From NCBI RefSeq assembly GCF_046764005.1, contig NZ_JBKOFW010000005.1:1-64000 (forward strand): a stretch of 64,000 nucleotides of DNA, written 5' to 3'. Position 1 is the stretch's first letter. Each line of letters begins with the position of its first letter. The translations under genes and the position numbers were made by a program. Origin of the DNA: Oryzobacter faecalis (GTDB lineage Bacteria; Actinomycetota; Actinomycetes; Actinomycetales; Dermatophilaceae). Shown one piece after another: positions 41,943 through 50,749 of this stretch. Below the pieces are notes generated by a model. That model was not told the DNA's origin and ran no database searches. It saw only the letters and a list, made by a program, of their open reading frames with translations.

Positions 41943-42517
41943 CGTGGAGCGAGGACGCCCGGGCGGCGGTGGCCGCCGACGGGGAGGCGGTGCTGCTCCT
42001 CTTCCCGGCGGCAGCCCGGCACGCCCGCGCCGAGGGCCGCGACGGGGAGGAGGTCCGTGCCGAGCTGCTCGCCGCCGTCCGCGGCGGGGGCGAGCACGTG
42101 GCCCGGATCGTCACGACGGTGTACCAGCGCGGCGACGCGGCGGAGAAGCACGCCGTGCTGACGGCCCTGCCGGGGCTCGACCGGTCGACCTCGCTCCGCG
42201 ACGCCGTGGGTGACGGCCTCGTTCCCGTCGTTCGAGATGCTCTGCGCACCAACGACACCCGGCTCGTCGCAGCCGCACTCGGCCCCTACGCCGCCGACCA
42301 CCTCGACGACCCCTCGTGGCGCCAGGGGGTCGTCAAGGCGATCTTCATGGGCATCCCGCTCGACGGGGTCGCCGACCTCGACGAACGCACCGACGACGAG
42401 CTGCGGCGCATGGTCCGTGACCTCGCCGACGAACGCCGGGCCGCGGGACGCGAGGTGCCCGCCGACGCCGTCCGGCTCCTGACCACCCCTGCCGAACCCA
42501 CCGGGAGCACGCGATGA
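41939..42517 (+). CDS. eboA: EboA-domain protein
   Basis: This 192-residue helical protein shows the EboA-domain signature LGPYAADHLDDPSWRQGVV followed by KAIFMGIPL (about residues 115-140), which I recognise from cyanobacterial and actinobacterial EboA. The domain has no known catalytic role. In Nostoc the ebo genes are needed for moving a scytonemin precursor to the periplasm. It sits between the TIM-barrel and TatD genes with 4-nt overlaps on both sides. Confidence 0.82.
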   Translation: MTWSEDARAAVAADGEAVLLLFPAAARHARAEGRDGEEVRAELLAAVRGGGEHVARIVTTVYQRGDAAEKHAVLTALPGLDRSTSLRDAVGDGLVPVVRDALRTNDTRLVAAALGPYAADHLDDPSWRQGVVKAIFMGIPLDGVADLDERTDDELRRMVRDLADERRAAGREVPADAVRLLTTPAEPTGSTR

Positions 42518-43395
42518 GGATCTTCGACCCGCACGTCCACATGACCTCGCGCACGACCGACGACTACGAGCGGATGCACGCGGCCGGGGTGCGCGTGATC
42601 GTCGAACCCTCCTTCTGGCTCGGCCAGCCGCGGACCAGCGTCGGCACGTTCTGCGACTACTTCGACGCCCTCCTCGGCTGGGAGCCGTTCCGGGCCCGGC
42701 AGTTCGGGATCGCGCACTTCGCGACGATCGGGCTGAACCCCAAGGAGGCCAACGACGAGCGGTGCCGCGCCGTCCTCGGCGAGCTGCCGCGCTACCTGGC
42801 CAAGGACCGCGTCGTCGCCGTCGGCGAGCTCGGCTACGACTCGATGACGCCAGAGGAGGACGAGGTGTTCGCCCACCAGCTGGGCCTCGCCGTCGAGCAC
42901 GACCTCCCCGCGCTGGTCCACACCCCGCACCGCGACAAGCTGACCGGCACGCGGCGCACCCTCGACGTCGTCCGCGAGTCGGGGCTCGCGCCCGAGCGGG
43001 TGCTCGTCGACCACCTCAACGAGGTCACCGTGGGCGTCGTGGCCGAGAGCGGGTGCTGGATGGGCTTCTCGATCTACCCCGACACGAAGATGGACCCGCA
43101 CCGGATGGTCGCGATCCTCCGGGAGCTCGGAACCGACCGGATGGTCGTCAACTCCGCGGCCGACTGGGGGCGGAGCGACCCCCTCCTCACCGCGCGCACC
43201 GCCGAGGCCATGCTCGACGGTGGGTTCGACGAGGATGACGTGGACAAGGTCCTGTGGCGCAACCCGGTCGAGTTCTACTCGCAGAGTGGGCGACTCGACC
43301 TCAGCGAGGTCGCGGAGGCCGACGAGCCGGTCGGTGCCGGCGCGGCCAGCGCGACCTTCGAGGGCAACTCGGTGCTGCGCGGGGCGCGGGAGTGA
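42514..43395 (+). CDS. eboB: TatD-family metal hydrolase (EboB)
   Basis: This 293-residue amidohydrolase-superfamily barrel has metal-binding residues in FDPHVHMTS (D5, H7, H9), a Glu in VVAVGELGYDSM, His in LVHTPHRDK and HLNEVTVG, and Asp in NSAADWGRSD. TatD proteins are nucleases or unspecified hydrolases; in ebo clusters this member is EboB. It ends with an Ala/Gly-rich tail and lies 4 nt before the EboE GTG. The substrate is unknown. Confidence 0.88.
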   Translation: MRIFDPHVHMTSRTTDDYERMHAAGVRVIVEPSFWLGQPRTSVGTFCDYFDALLGWEPFRARQFGIAHFATIGLNPKEANDERCRAVLGELPRYLAKDRVVAVGELGYDSMTPEEDEVFAHQLGLAVEHDLPALVHTPHRDKLTGTRRTLDVVRESGLAPERVLVDHLNEVTVGVVAESGCWMGFSIYPDTKMDPHRMVAILRELGTDRMVVNSAADWGRSDPLLTARTAEAMLDGGFDEDDVDKVLWRNPVEFYSQSGRLDLSEVAEADEPVGAGAASATFEGNSVLRGARE

Positions 43396-43399
43396 CTCC

Positions 43400-44593
43400 G
43401 TGCGCCTGACCCACGCGGACGGCACGACCGTCCACCTCGGCTACTGCACGAACGTCCACGCCGGGGACGACCTCGACGACGTCCTCACCCACCTCGACCG
43501 GTTCTGCCTGCCGGTGCGCCGGCACGTGGGTGCCGACCTGCTCGGGGTCGGCCTCTGGCTGGCGGCCCCCGCGGCGCGCGAGCTCGCCCGCGACCCCCGG
43601 CTCGTGGCGGCCCTCCGGTCGGCGATGGCGTGGCGCGGACTCGAGGTCGTGACGCTCAACGCCTTCCCGTACCGCGGCTTCCAGCAGCCGGTGGTCAAGC
43701 ACCGCGTCTACCACCCGGACTGGTCGCAGGCCGACCGGCTGTCGTACACGGTCGACTGCGCGACCGTCCTCGCGGGCCTCCTCCCGGACGACGCCGCACG
43801 CGGCAGCATCTCGACCCTCCCGCTGGCCTGGCGCACCCCGTGGGACGACCGCCGGGCGCGGGCGGCCCGGGTCAACCTCGCCCGCCTCGCCGAGACCCTC
43901 GACGGGCTCGAGGCCCACACCGGGCGGACGGTCCGCGTCGGCCTCGAGCCGGAGCCGGGGTGCGTCCTCGAGACGACGACGCAGGCCGTGGCGCACCTCG
44001 GTGACGTCGACCCGCGCCGGGTCGGTGTCGCCCTCGACCTCTGCCACCTCGCCGTCCAGTTCGAGGACCCGGAGGAGGCCGTGGCGCGGGTCGGCGCGGC
44101 TGGCCTCCCGTTCGTCAAGGCGCAGGTGTCGGCGGCGCTGCACGCCGCGGAGCCCGGCGGGTCCGCGACCCGGGCCGGACTCGAGGCGTTCGACGAGGAG
44201 CGATTCCTCCACCAGGTCCGGGGCCTGCGAACCGGTGGCGAGGTCTGCGGCCGCGACGACCTGCCCGCCGCCCTCTCGCCCTCCGGCCCGCTCCCCGACC
44301 GTGAGGAGGACGGTGCGCCGGTGCCGTGGCGGGTCCACTTCCACGTCCCGCTCGACACCGCCCCCGAGGGCCCCCTCGGTGCGACGACCGACCACACGCG
44401 CGCCACGCTCGCGGCCCTCGTCGGGGGCGAGGCCGCGCTCGTCGACCACCTCGAGGTCGAGTCCTACACGTGGGGCGTCATCCCCGAGGCCGCCCGCCCC
44501 CGCACCGACGACGACCTCGCCCGCGGCATCGCCGGCGAGCTCGCCTGGGCTCGCGACCAGCTCGTCCACCTCGGCCTCAAGGAGGCACCGTGA
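43400..44593 (+). CDS. eboE: EboE-like metabolite-traffic TIM-barrel protein
   Basis: This 397-residue protein matches the EboE family: LGYCTNVHAGDDLDDVLTHL at the start, LNAFPYRGFQQPVVKHRVYHPDW, TLPLAWR, then the barrel metal site (GLEPEPGCVLE, VALDLCHLAV) and the C-terminal VESYTWGVIPE. It is a xylose-isomerase-like barrel with an unidentified substrate. GTG 43400 is preceded by GGAG 8 nt upstream; the reading frame continues further but no better start exists. Its stop overlaps the phosphatase gene. Confidence 0.88.
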   Translation: MRLTHADGTTVHLGYCTNVHAGDDLDDVLTHLDRFCLPVRRHVGADLLGVGLWLAAPAARELARDPRLVAALRSAMAWRGLEVVTLNAFPYRGFQQPVVKHRVYHPDWSQADRLSYTVDCATVLAGLLPDDAARGSISTLPLAWRTPWDDRRARAARVNLARLAETLDGLEAHTGRTVRVGLEPEPGCVLETTTQAVAHLGDVDPRRVGVALDLCHLAVQFEDPEEAVARVGAAGLPFVKAQVSAALHAAEPGGSATRAGLEAFDEERFLHQVRGLRTGGEVCGRDDLPAALSPSGPLPDREEDGAPVPWRVHFHVPLDTAPEGPLGATTDHTRATLAALVGGEAALVDHLEVESYTWGVIPEAARPRTDDDLARGIAGELAWARDQLVHLGLKEAP

Positions 44594-46035
44594 CCACCAC
44601 CGACCACCTCGCCACCACCGCGTCCGTGCCCGCACCCTCGCCGGGCGTCGCGCCGCACCCCGTGCTGCTCCTCGACGTCGTCGGGCTGACCCCGACCGCG
44701 CTCGCCGACATGCCCCGGCTCTCGGCGCTCGCCGACCGCGGCAGCCGGGCGAGCCTGCAGACCGTGCTGCCCGCCGTGACCTGCTCGGTGCAGTCGACCT
44801 TCCTCACCGGGCGGCTGCCCGCCGAGCACGGGGTCGTCGGCAACGGCTGGTTCTTCCGCGACCTCGGCGAGGTGATGTTCTGGCGCCAGCCGAACAGCCT
44901 CGTCGCGGGGGAGAAGGTGTGGGATGCCCTGCGGCGCAGGCACCCCGGCGCGAGGGTCGCCAATGTCTGCTGGTGGTATGCGATGGGGATGGACGTCGAC
45001 ACGGTCGTGACGCCGCGGCCGGTCTACCACGCCGACGGCCGCAAGAGCCCGGACTGCTACACCCGGCCGACGTGGCTGCGCGACGAGCTGACCGAGACGC
45101 TGGGCGCGTTCCCGCTGTTCCGGTACTGGGGCCCGACGGCCTCCATCGAGTCCTCGCAGTGGATCGTCGGCGCCACGCGGCGGCTGCTGCCGCACCACGA
45201 CCTCACGCTCGCGTACGTGCCGCACCTCGACTACGACCTCCAGCGCTTCGGCCCGCGGTCGCCCGAGGCGAGGGCGGCGGCCCGCGAGCTCGACGCAGTC
45301 CTCGCGCCCCTCCTCGACGACGCGGAGCGGCTCGGGGTCGAGGTCGTCGTCGTCAGCGAGTACGGGATCACGGAGGTCGACCGGCCGGTGCACCTCAACC
45401 GCGTGCTGCGCCGGGCCGGGCTGCTGGAGGTCCACACCCAGTCGGGCATGGAGTACCTCGACCCGTGGGCGTCCCGGGCGTTCGCGGTCGCCGACCACCA
45501 GGTGGCGCACGTCTACGTCCGCGACGCCGGCGAGCTCGAGGCGGTGCGAGCCGTCCTCGCGGACCTGCCGGGGGTCGAGGCCGTGCTCGACCGCGCCGCG
45601 CAGGCCGAGCACGGCCTCGACCACGAGCGCTCCGGTGACCTCGTCGTCGTCGCCGACGCGCGGTCGTGGTTCACCTACTACTACTGGCTCGACGACGCCC
45701 GGGCGCCCGACTTCGCCCGTGGCGTCGAGATCCACCGCAAACCCGGCTACGACCCGGCGGAGCTGTTCTTCGACCCGGCCGACCGGTCGGCGAAGGCCCG
45801 CGCGGGCCTCTCGCTCGTCCGCAAGAGGCTCGGCCTGCGCTACGCGATGTCCGTCGTGCCGCTCGACGCCCGGTGGGTCAAGGGTTCGCACGGGCGCCTG
45901 CCCGACGACGTCGGCGACGCACCGGTCGTCATCACCTCCTCACGGGGACGCGTTCGTGGCAGCGTGGCAGCCACGGCGGTGCACGACCTCGTGCTCGAGG
46001 CCGCTGGCGTCGCCACCGCGGCCACCGTGCCCTGA
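44590..46035 (+). CDS. eboF: EboF-like alkaline-phosphatase-superfamily nucleotide pyrophosphatase/phosphodiesterase
   Basis: This 481-residue member of the NPP/alkaline phosphatase superfamily has metal-binding D29 (VLLLDVVGL) and nucleophile Thr64 in LPAVTCSVQSTFLTG; HLDYDLQRFGP supplies Asp/His. The usual SDHGM is replaced by SEYGI, so the second metal site may be altered. No signal peptide is seen, although periplasmic relatives are exported. It could remove a nucleotide or phosphate from the intermediate made upstream. GTGA overlap with EboE. Confidence 0.85.
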   Translation: MTTTDHLATTASVPAPSPGVAPHPVLLLDVVGLTPTALADMPRLSALADRGSRASLQTVLPAVTCSVQSTFLTGRLPAEHGVVGNGWFFRDLGEVMFWRQPNSLVAGEKVWDALRRRHPGARVANVCWWYAMGMDVDTVVTPRPVYHADGRKSPDCYTRPTWLRDELTETLGAFPLFRYWGPTASIESSQWIVGATRRLLPHHDLTLAYVPHLDYDLQRFGPRSPEARAAARELDAVLAPLLDDAERLGVEVVVVSEYGITEVDRPVHLNRVLRRAGLLEVHTQSGMEYLDPWASRAFAVADHQVAHVYVRDAGELEAVRAVLADLPGVEAVLDRAAQAEHGLDHERSGDLVVVADARSWFTYYYWLDDARAPDFARGVEIHRKPGYDPAELFFDPADRSAKARAGLSLVRKRLGLRYAMSVVPLDARWVKGSHGRLPDDVGDAPVVITSSRGRVRGSVAATAVHDLVLEAAGVATAATVP

Positions 46036-46121
46036 CCCCCGTCCGCCGACGTCCTCCCTCAGCCCACCAGCGTCCTCCTCCAGCCACCCTCACCCGCAGT
46101 CCGACCCGAAGGAGTCCCGTC

Positions 46122-47129
46122 ATGACCCGTCCGATCACCCTCTTCACCGGCCAGTGGGCCGACCTGCCCTTCGAGGAGGTGTGCCGGCTCGCGGCGTCGT
46201 GGGGGTACGACGGCCTCGAGATCGCCTGCTGGGGGGACCACTTCGAGGTCGACCGCGCCCTGGCCGAGCCCGACTACGTCGAGGGGCGCAGGGCGATCCT
46301 CGACGAGCACGGGCTCGGGGTGTGGGCGATCTCGAACCACCTCGTCGGCCAGGCGGTGTGCGACGACCCCATCGACCAGCGGCACCGCGACATCCTCCCC
46401 GCCTCCGTGTGGGGCGACGGCGACCCCGAGGGCGTGCGACGGCGTGCGGCCGAGCGGATGAAGGACACCGCGCGGGCGGCGGCGAAGCTCGGTGTCGACG
46501 TCGTCATCGGCTTCACGGGGTCCGCGATCTGGAAGTACGTCGCGATGTTCCCGCCGGTGTCGGCCGAGACCATCGAGGCCGGCTACCAGGACTTCGCCGA
46601 CCGCTGGAACCCGATCCTCGACGTGTTCGACGAGGTCGGCGTGCGGTTCGCCCACGAGGTCCACCCGAGCGAGATCGCCTACGACCACTGGACGACCGTG
46701 CGCACCCTCGAGGCGATCGGCCACCGCCCCGCGTTCGGCCTCAACTGGGACCCCTCGCACATGGTGTGGCAGGACCTCGACCCGGCGGCCTTCATCTGGG
46801 ACTTCCAGGACCGGATCTACCACGTCGACTGCAAGGACGTGCGCAAGCGGGTCGGCAACGGCCGCAACGGCCGCCTGTCCTCGCACCTGCCGTGGGCCGA
46901 CCCACGGCGCGGCTGGGACTTCGTCTCCACCGGGCACGGCGACGTCCCGTGGGAGGACTGCTTCCGGACGCTCGGCGCGATCGGGTACGAGGGCCCGATC
47001 TCCGTCGAGTGGGAGGACGCCGGGATGGACCGGCTCGTCGGCGCCGCCGAGGCCGTGGGCTTCGTGCGCCGGCTGGCCTTCGACCGTCCCGAGGCGGCGT
47101 TCGACGCCGCGTTCAGCTCCGGCGACTGA
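46122..47129 (+). CDS. TIM-barrel sugar isomerase/epimerase (second in the operon)
   Basis: This 335-residue xylose-isomerase-like TIM barrel has opening block FTGQWADLPFEEVC and WGYDGLEIACWGDH, and metal-site candidates FAHEVHPSEIAY, GLNWDPSHMVW, HVDCKD and ISVEWEDAG. It shows no signal peptide. Relatives include inosose dehydratase/isomerase-like enzymes, but inositol specificity cannot be assigned. GAAGGAG precedes ATG 46122; 86 nt separate it from the phosphatase gene, so it may belong to the same operon. A hairpin follows its stop. Confidence 0.87.
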   Translation: MTRPITLFTGQWADLPFEEVCRLAASWGYDGLEIACWGDHFEVDRALAEPDYVEGRRAILDEHGLGVWAISNHLVGQAVCDDPIDQRHRDILPASVWGDGDPEGVRRRAAERMKDTARAAAKLGVDVVIGFTGSAIWKYVAMFPPVSAETIEAGYQDFADRWNPILDVFDEVGVRFAHEVHPSEIAYDHWTTVRTLEAIGHRPAFGLNWDPSHMVWQDLDPAAFIWDFQDRIYHVDCKDVRKRVGNGRNGRLSSHLPWADPRRGWDFVSTGHGDVPWEDCFRTLGAIGYEGPISVEWEDAGMDRLVGAAEAVGFVRRLAFDRPEAAFDAAFSSGD

Positions 47130-47140
47130 CGGGAGCCGGT

Positions 47141-47175
47141 GGCCGGCCGTCGTTCCCGCCGCTCGACGGCCGGCC
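47141..47175. terminator. 12-bp hairpin ending the Ebo-type operon
   Basis: GGCCGGCCGTCG (47141-47152) pairs exactly with 47164-47175 around an 11-nt loop. The remaining 200 nt to the next gene show no other feature I can support. Confidence 0.65.
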
Positions 47176-47375
47176 GGCGTCCCCGGTGGAGGTGTCAGTG
47201 AGGGGGCACCCCACCGGGGACGTCGTTCCCCGACCTTCCCGCCTGATCCGCAGGTGTCGAGCATCGCCCTGGAACCCTTCCGGTGCGACGGTCGATGTTC
47301 GCGGGCGATGCGCCCGGTCACTGCTCGTCGGTCACCGCCCGGCACCTGGGCCGGGGAGCGGGTGATGATGGGCCG

Positions 47376-48290
47376 ATGACATCCACTGCGAACGACACCC
47401 CCCGGACCCCGCAGCGCGTCCTCGTCACGGGGGCGACCGGCAAGCTCGGCCGGGCCGTGGTCCGGCACCTGCGCGACGTCGGGCTGGACGTCCTGGCCGT
47501 CGACCGAGCCGCGGCGGCCGACGCCCGTGACGTCTCCGGCGAGTTCCTCCTGTGCGACCTCACCGACTACGGGCAGGCACTCGAGGCGGTGACCGGCACC
47601 GTCGACGAGCACGGCCCCGTGGACGCCGTCGTCCACCTCGCGGCGGTGCCGGCTCCCGGTCTGCGACCCAACGCGGCGACGTTCGCCAACAACGCCACCG
47701 CCACGTACAACGTCTTCGCCGCCTGCCGGGCCGCCGGGGTCAAGCAGGTCGTGTGGGCGTCGAGCGAGACCGTCCTCGGGCTGCCGTTCGACACGCTGCC
47801 GCCCTACGCGCCCGTCGACGAGGAGTACGCGCCGCGGCCCGAGTCCACGTACTCGCTGGCCAAGGCGCTCGAGGAGGAGATGGCCCGCCACTTCTGCCGG
47901 TGGGACCCCGAGCTCGTCATGGTCGGCCTGCGGTTCTCCAACGTCATGGACGTCGAGGACTACGCCGCCTTTCCCTCGTTCCAGGACGACCCGCAGCTGC
48001 GGCGCTGGAACCTCTGGGGCTACATCGACGCCCGTGACGGCGCGCAGGCCGTCGAGCGTGGCCTGCGGCACGACGTCCCCGGCGCCGAGGTGTTCGTCAT
48101 CGCCAACGCGGACACGGTCATGCTCCGGCCGAGTGCCGAGCTCATGGCGGAGGTGTTCCCCGACGTCCCGCTGCGCCGGGAGGTCGCGGGCACGGAGACG
48201 CTGCTCGGCATCGACAAGGCCCGGCGCGTCCTCGGGTACGAGCCGCGACACTCGTGGCGCGACCACGTCGAGGGAGCCCGCGACGCGTGA
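47376..48290 (+). CDS. NAD-dependent epimerase/dehydratase
   Basis: This 304-residue extended short-chain dehydrogenase has a nucleotide-binding GATGKLGRAVV (about residues 19-29), VVHLAAVP, a catalytic YxxxK pair (STYSLAKALEE, Tyr about 155, Lys about 159) and a C-terminal LGYEPRHSWRDHV typical of sugar-nucleotide or uronate epimerases and dehydrogenases. There is no signal peptide. It follows the Ebo-type operon after a terminator, so the link is only by location. Confidence 0.88.
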   Translation: MTSTANDTPRTPQRVLVTGATGKLGRAVVRHLRDVGLDVLAVDRAAAADARDVSGEFLLCDLTDYGQALEAVTGTVDEHGPVDAVVHLAAVPAPGLRPNAATFANNATATYNVFAACRAAGVKQVVWASSETVLGLPFDTLPPYAPVDEEYAPRPESTYSLAKALEEEMARHFCRWDPELVMVGLRFSNVMDVEDYAAFPSFQDDPQLRRWNLWGYIDARDGAQAVERGLRHDVPGAEVFVIANADTVMLRPSAELMAEVFPDVPLRREVAGTETLLGIDKARRVLGYEPRHSWRDHVEGARDA

Positions 48291-48398
48291 GGTCCCTCGC
48301 CGCCGGTGCCGGGGTACGCCACCGAGCACCGGTGACGAGGCCGGGGCTGCGCCCCTAGGGTGAGGGTCATCGGTCCGGGCACGAACGGGGGTCACGCG

Positions 48399-49235
48399 GT
48401 GGGCTTCCTCGGCGACGTGACCAGGGCCGTGCGGCGGGGGCTCGGCCGGGGCTCGCGGGCGGTGACCGCCGTGACCGCCGCCCTGAACGGGCTGCGCCCC
48501 CTGCGCCCGCTCGACCCGCCGCCGGGCCAGCCCACCTCCATCGCGCAGGTCATCGAGCAGATGCGGGTCCTCGGCGCAGCGATGCCCGCCGATGACGGGG
48601 TCGCCGACTTCCACCGCACGTACCTGCACGTCACCGAGCTCGTCGGCGCGGCGGCGGCAGCTCGCTCCTTCCGCGACGCGGCGTTCATGGAGCGCCTGGA
48701 CTGCGTGTTCGCCGGCCTGTACCTCGACGCCTGCCGTGCCACCGACGAGGCGCGCAGCAGCGCCTGGCAGCCGCTCTTCGAGCTCCGGGCCCAGCCGGGC
48801 ACGGCCGGCCTGCAGTACGCCCTGGCCGGCATGAACGCCCACATCAACGTCGACCTCGGGCTGGCCCTGGTGCGCACCTGCCGCCAGCTGGGCCGGACGC
48901 TGGACTCGCCGGGGGTGCGCGCCGACTTCCTCGCCATCAACGAGATCCTCGCCGCCGCGGTGCACGAGGTGCGCGCGTCCTACCTCGACGGCCTCGCCCT
49001 CCACGTCGACCGGGCCGCCTCGCCCGTGCTGGACGTGGTCGGCGCCTGGAGCATCGAGGCCGCCCGTGACGCCTCGTGGCTCAGCGCCACGGTGCAGTGG
49101 GCCCTCCAGACGGACGAGGCTGCGTACGAGGCGTACCTTCGGTCGCGCGCCTCCATGGTCGGACTCGTCACCCGCCAGCTGCTCACACCGGTGGCCGGCG
49201 CCGGACCGGCCCCCGCTCCCGTCATCGACCCCTGA
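48399..49235 (+). CDS. DUF5995-like protein of unknown function
   Basis: About 278 residues from GTG 48399 (GTG 48360 is an in-frame alternative, but a TAGGGT -10 candidate at 48356-48361 overlaps it). The core TSIAQVIEQMRVLGA, FHRTYLHVTELV, RLDCVFAGLYLDA and YALAGMNAHINVDLGLAL matches what I recall of DUF5995. It is mostly alpha-helical, with no signal peptide and several charged pairs suggesting a metal-binding helical bundle (inference). Convergent with the CHAD gene. Confidence 0.7.
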   Translation: MGFLGDVTRAVRRGLGRGSRAVTAVTAALNGLRPLRPLDPPPGQPTSIAQVIEQMRVLGAAMPADDGVADFHRTYLHVTELVGAAAAARSFRDAAFMERLDCVFAGLYLDACRATDEARSSAWQPLFELRAQPGTAGLQYALAGMNAHINVDLGLALVRTCRQLGRTLDSPGVRADFLAINEILAAAVHEVRASYLDGLALHVDRAASPVLDVVGAWSIEAARDASWLSATVQWALQTDEAAYEAYLRSRASMVGLVTRQLLTPVAGAGPAPAPVIDP

Positions 49236-49275
49236 CGCCCCACCGGTCCCGCGCCGGTCGACGCGCACGGTGAGG

Positions 49276-50205
49276 TCAGCGGTGCCAGGGCACGGGGAGG
49301 TCGGTGAGGTGCGCGACGGCGGTCTCGGCCGCGCTGAGGGGGTCGGCCTCGTGCACGGCCGGCGCGTGTGAGCCGACGCGGCGGAGGAGGGCGTCGGCGG
49401 TCGCGTGGTCGTTGAGGGCACCCAAGGCCGACTGGACGTCCTCGACCGCGGTCGCGAAGGCCGGCATCCCCACGAGCACCTCGCCCGACCCGGTGCTCAC
49501 CCGCGGCTCGCCGGCCGGGAAGAGCGAGGTGAAGAACTCGCACCCGTAGCGGAGCTTCTTGGCCTCGATGCGGACCCGGTGCCGCGCAGCCGCCTCCATG
49601 GACGACAGGTGGCCGGACGAACGGACCACGCGGCGAAGGCGGAGGTCGAGAGCGGCCGGCGCAGCCTCGATGACGAGCGGCAACGGCGCGCCCACGCGCG
49701 CGAGCGCCGCCAGCACGTCGTCGAGCCGCCCACAGGCGCCGGCCCAGGAGGACGACCGGAGGACGGCCAGCACGACGTCGTACGCGGCCTCCCGGTCGGC
49801 GAGGAGGCCCGCGGCCTGCACCTCGTCGAGGTCGTCGACCAAGGGGCCCATGAGGAGGACGTCGAGGTCGCGGGCGTGGCCGAACGGGAGGGCGAGGGCG
49901 CGCAGCTCGTGCGCGCAGCGGCGGACGTCGTCGGCGGGGGTGGAGCCGAGCGAGCGCCGGAACAGCGACACGGCGGACCGCAGCCGCCGCAGCCCGACCC
50001 GGGTCTGGTGCAGGTGCGGCGCCGCGCGGGAGAGGCGCAGCTCGGCCTCGTTGGACCGCCAGTGGTCGACGCACTCCGCGGCGACGACCGAGAACGCCGC
50101 CGCATGCGACATCGACGCCGAGAGCTCCACGGCGTCGGACCTGCGGGCCGGCTCGTCGAGCCGGAGAGCTGCCGCGATGCCCGACGGCTCGGTGGGCGCG
50201 CTCAC
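49276..50205 (-). CDS. CHAD-domain protein
   Basis: This 309-residue CHAD (conserved histidine alpha-helical) protein has HQTRVGLRRLRSAVSLFRR (about residues 66-84), the classical His/Arg-rich core, and RIEAKKLRYGCEFF in the second half. CHAD domains bind polyphosphate. There is no CYTH domain attached, so it is probably a binding rather than hydrolysing protein. GTG 50205 overlaps the LytR_C gene stop (GTGA). Confidence 0.85.
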   Translation of the reverse strand: MSAPTEPSGIAAALRLDEPARRSDAVELSASMSHAAAFSVVAAECVDHWRSNEAELRLSRAAPHLHQTRVGLRRLRSAVSLFRRSLGSTPADDVRRCAHELRALALPFGHARDLDVLLMGPLVDDLDEVQAAGLLADREAAYDVVLAVLRSSSWAGACGRLDDVLAALARVGAPLPLVIEAAPAALDLRLRRVVRSSGHLSSMEAAARHRVRIEAKKLRYGCEFFTSLFPAGEPRVSTGSGEVLVGMPAFATAVEDVQSALGALNDHATADALLRRVGSHAPAVHEADPLSAAETAVAHLTDLPVPWHR

Positions 50206-50741
50206 TCCTCGGAGGGCGGGGGACAGGTCGGCAGCCCGGACGCCGACGGCACCGGGTTGAGCCGGGTGAACTTCGCGCCGAGGGCGACGTCGACGCCGGC
50301 GCCCTTGCGCTTGTCGGCGACGACCTTGGTCCCCTTCGGCAGCGCGGAGGCGACGAGGGCGGCGTGGGCCTTGCCGGCGGGCCCGTGCCGCACCTCGGCG
50401 ACGGAGGGCGCCTTGCGCGAGGACGGGTCGTTGGCGACCCTGCCGATCGTGAAGCCGCGCTCGGCGAGGTCCTTCGACACCGCGCCGGCGAGCCCGGTGC
50501 GGGTCGAGGAGTTGTAGACGTTGACCGTGACCTTCTGCGGGGTGAGCGCCTTGGGGTCGAACGGCACGCAGGTCGGGGCCGGGGTCCGGGACGAGCGCGC
50601 GGCGCTGTCGGCCTGGTAGTAGGACAGGGCGTACCAGAACGCGAAGAACAGGGCGAGGAGCACGACGCCGAACGTCACGAGCGTGCGGCGCTGCCTCCGG
50701 CGGCGCGCAGACCCCTCCGACTCGGTCGTGTACTCGCTCAC
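50202..50741 (-). CDS. LytR C-terminal-domain membrane protein
   Basis: This 179-residue protein has a basic cytoplasmic start (ARRRRQRRT), one transmembrane helix (FGVVLLALFFAFWYALSYY, about residues 24-42) and an extracellular LytR_C domain (about 70-165: VTVNVYNSSTRTGLAGAVS, ERGFTIGRV). It may act in envelope assembly, by analogy with actinobacterial LytR_C proteins near cell division genes. Start GTG 50741; overlaps the CHAD gene by 4 nt. Confidence 0.85.
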   Translation of the reverse strand: MSEYTTESEGSARRRRQRRTLVTFGVVLLALFFAFWYALSYYQADSAARSSRTPAPTCVPFDPKALTPQKVTVNVYNSSTRTGLAGAVSKDLAERGFTIGRVANDPSSRKAPSVAEVRHGPAGKAHAALVASALPKGTKVVADKRKGAGVDVALGAKFTRLNPVPSASGLPTCPPPSEE

Positions 50742-50749
50742 GGTTCCCC

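Noticed and set aside
47176..47375. Additional small gene between the Ebo-type operon and the epimerase
   Set aside because: No frame has a plausible start, ribosome binding site and composition; it looks like a leader or promoter region.
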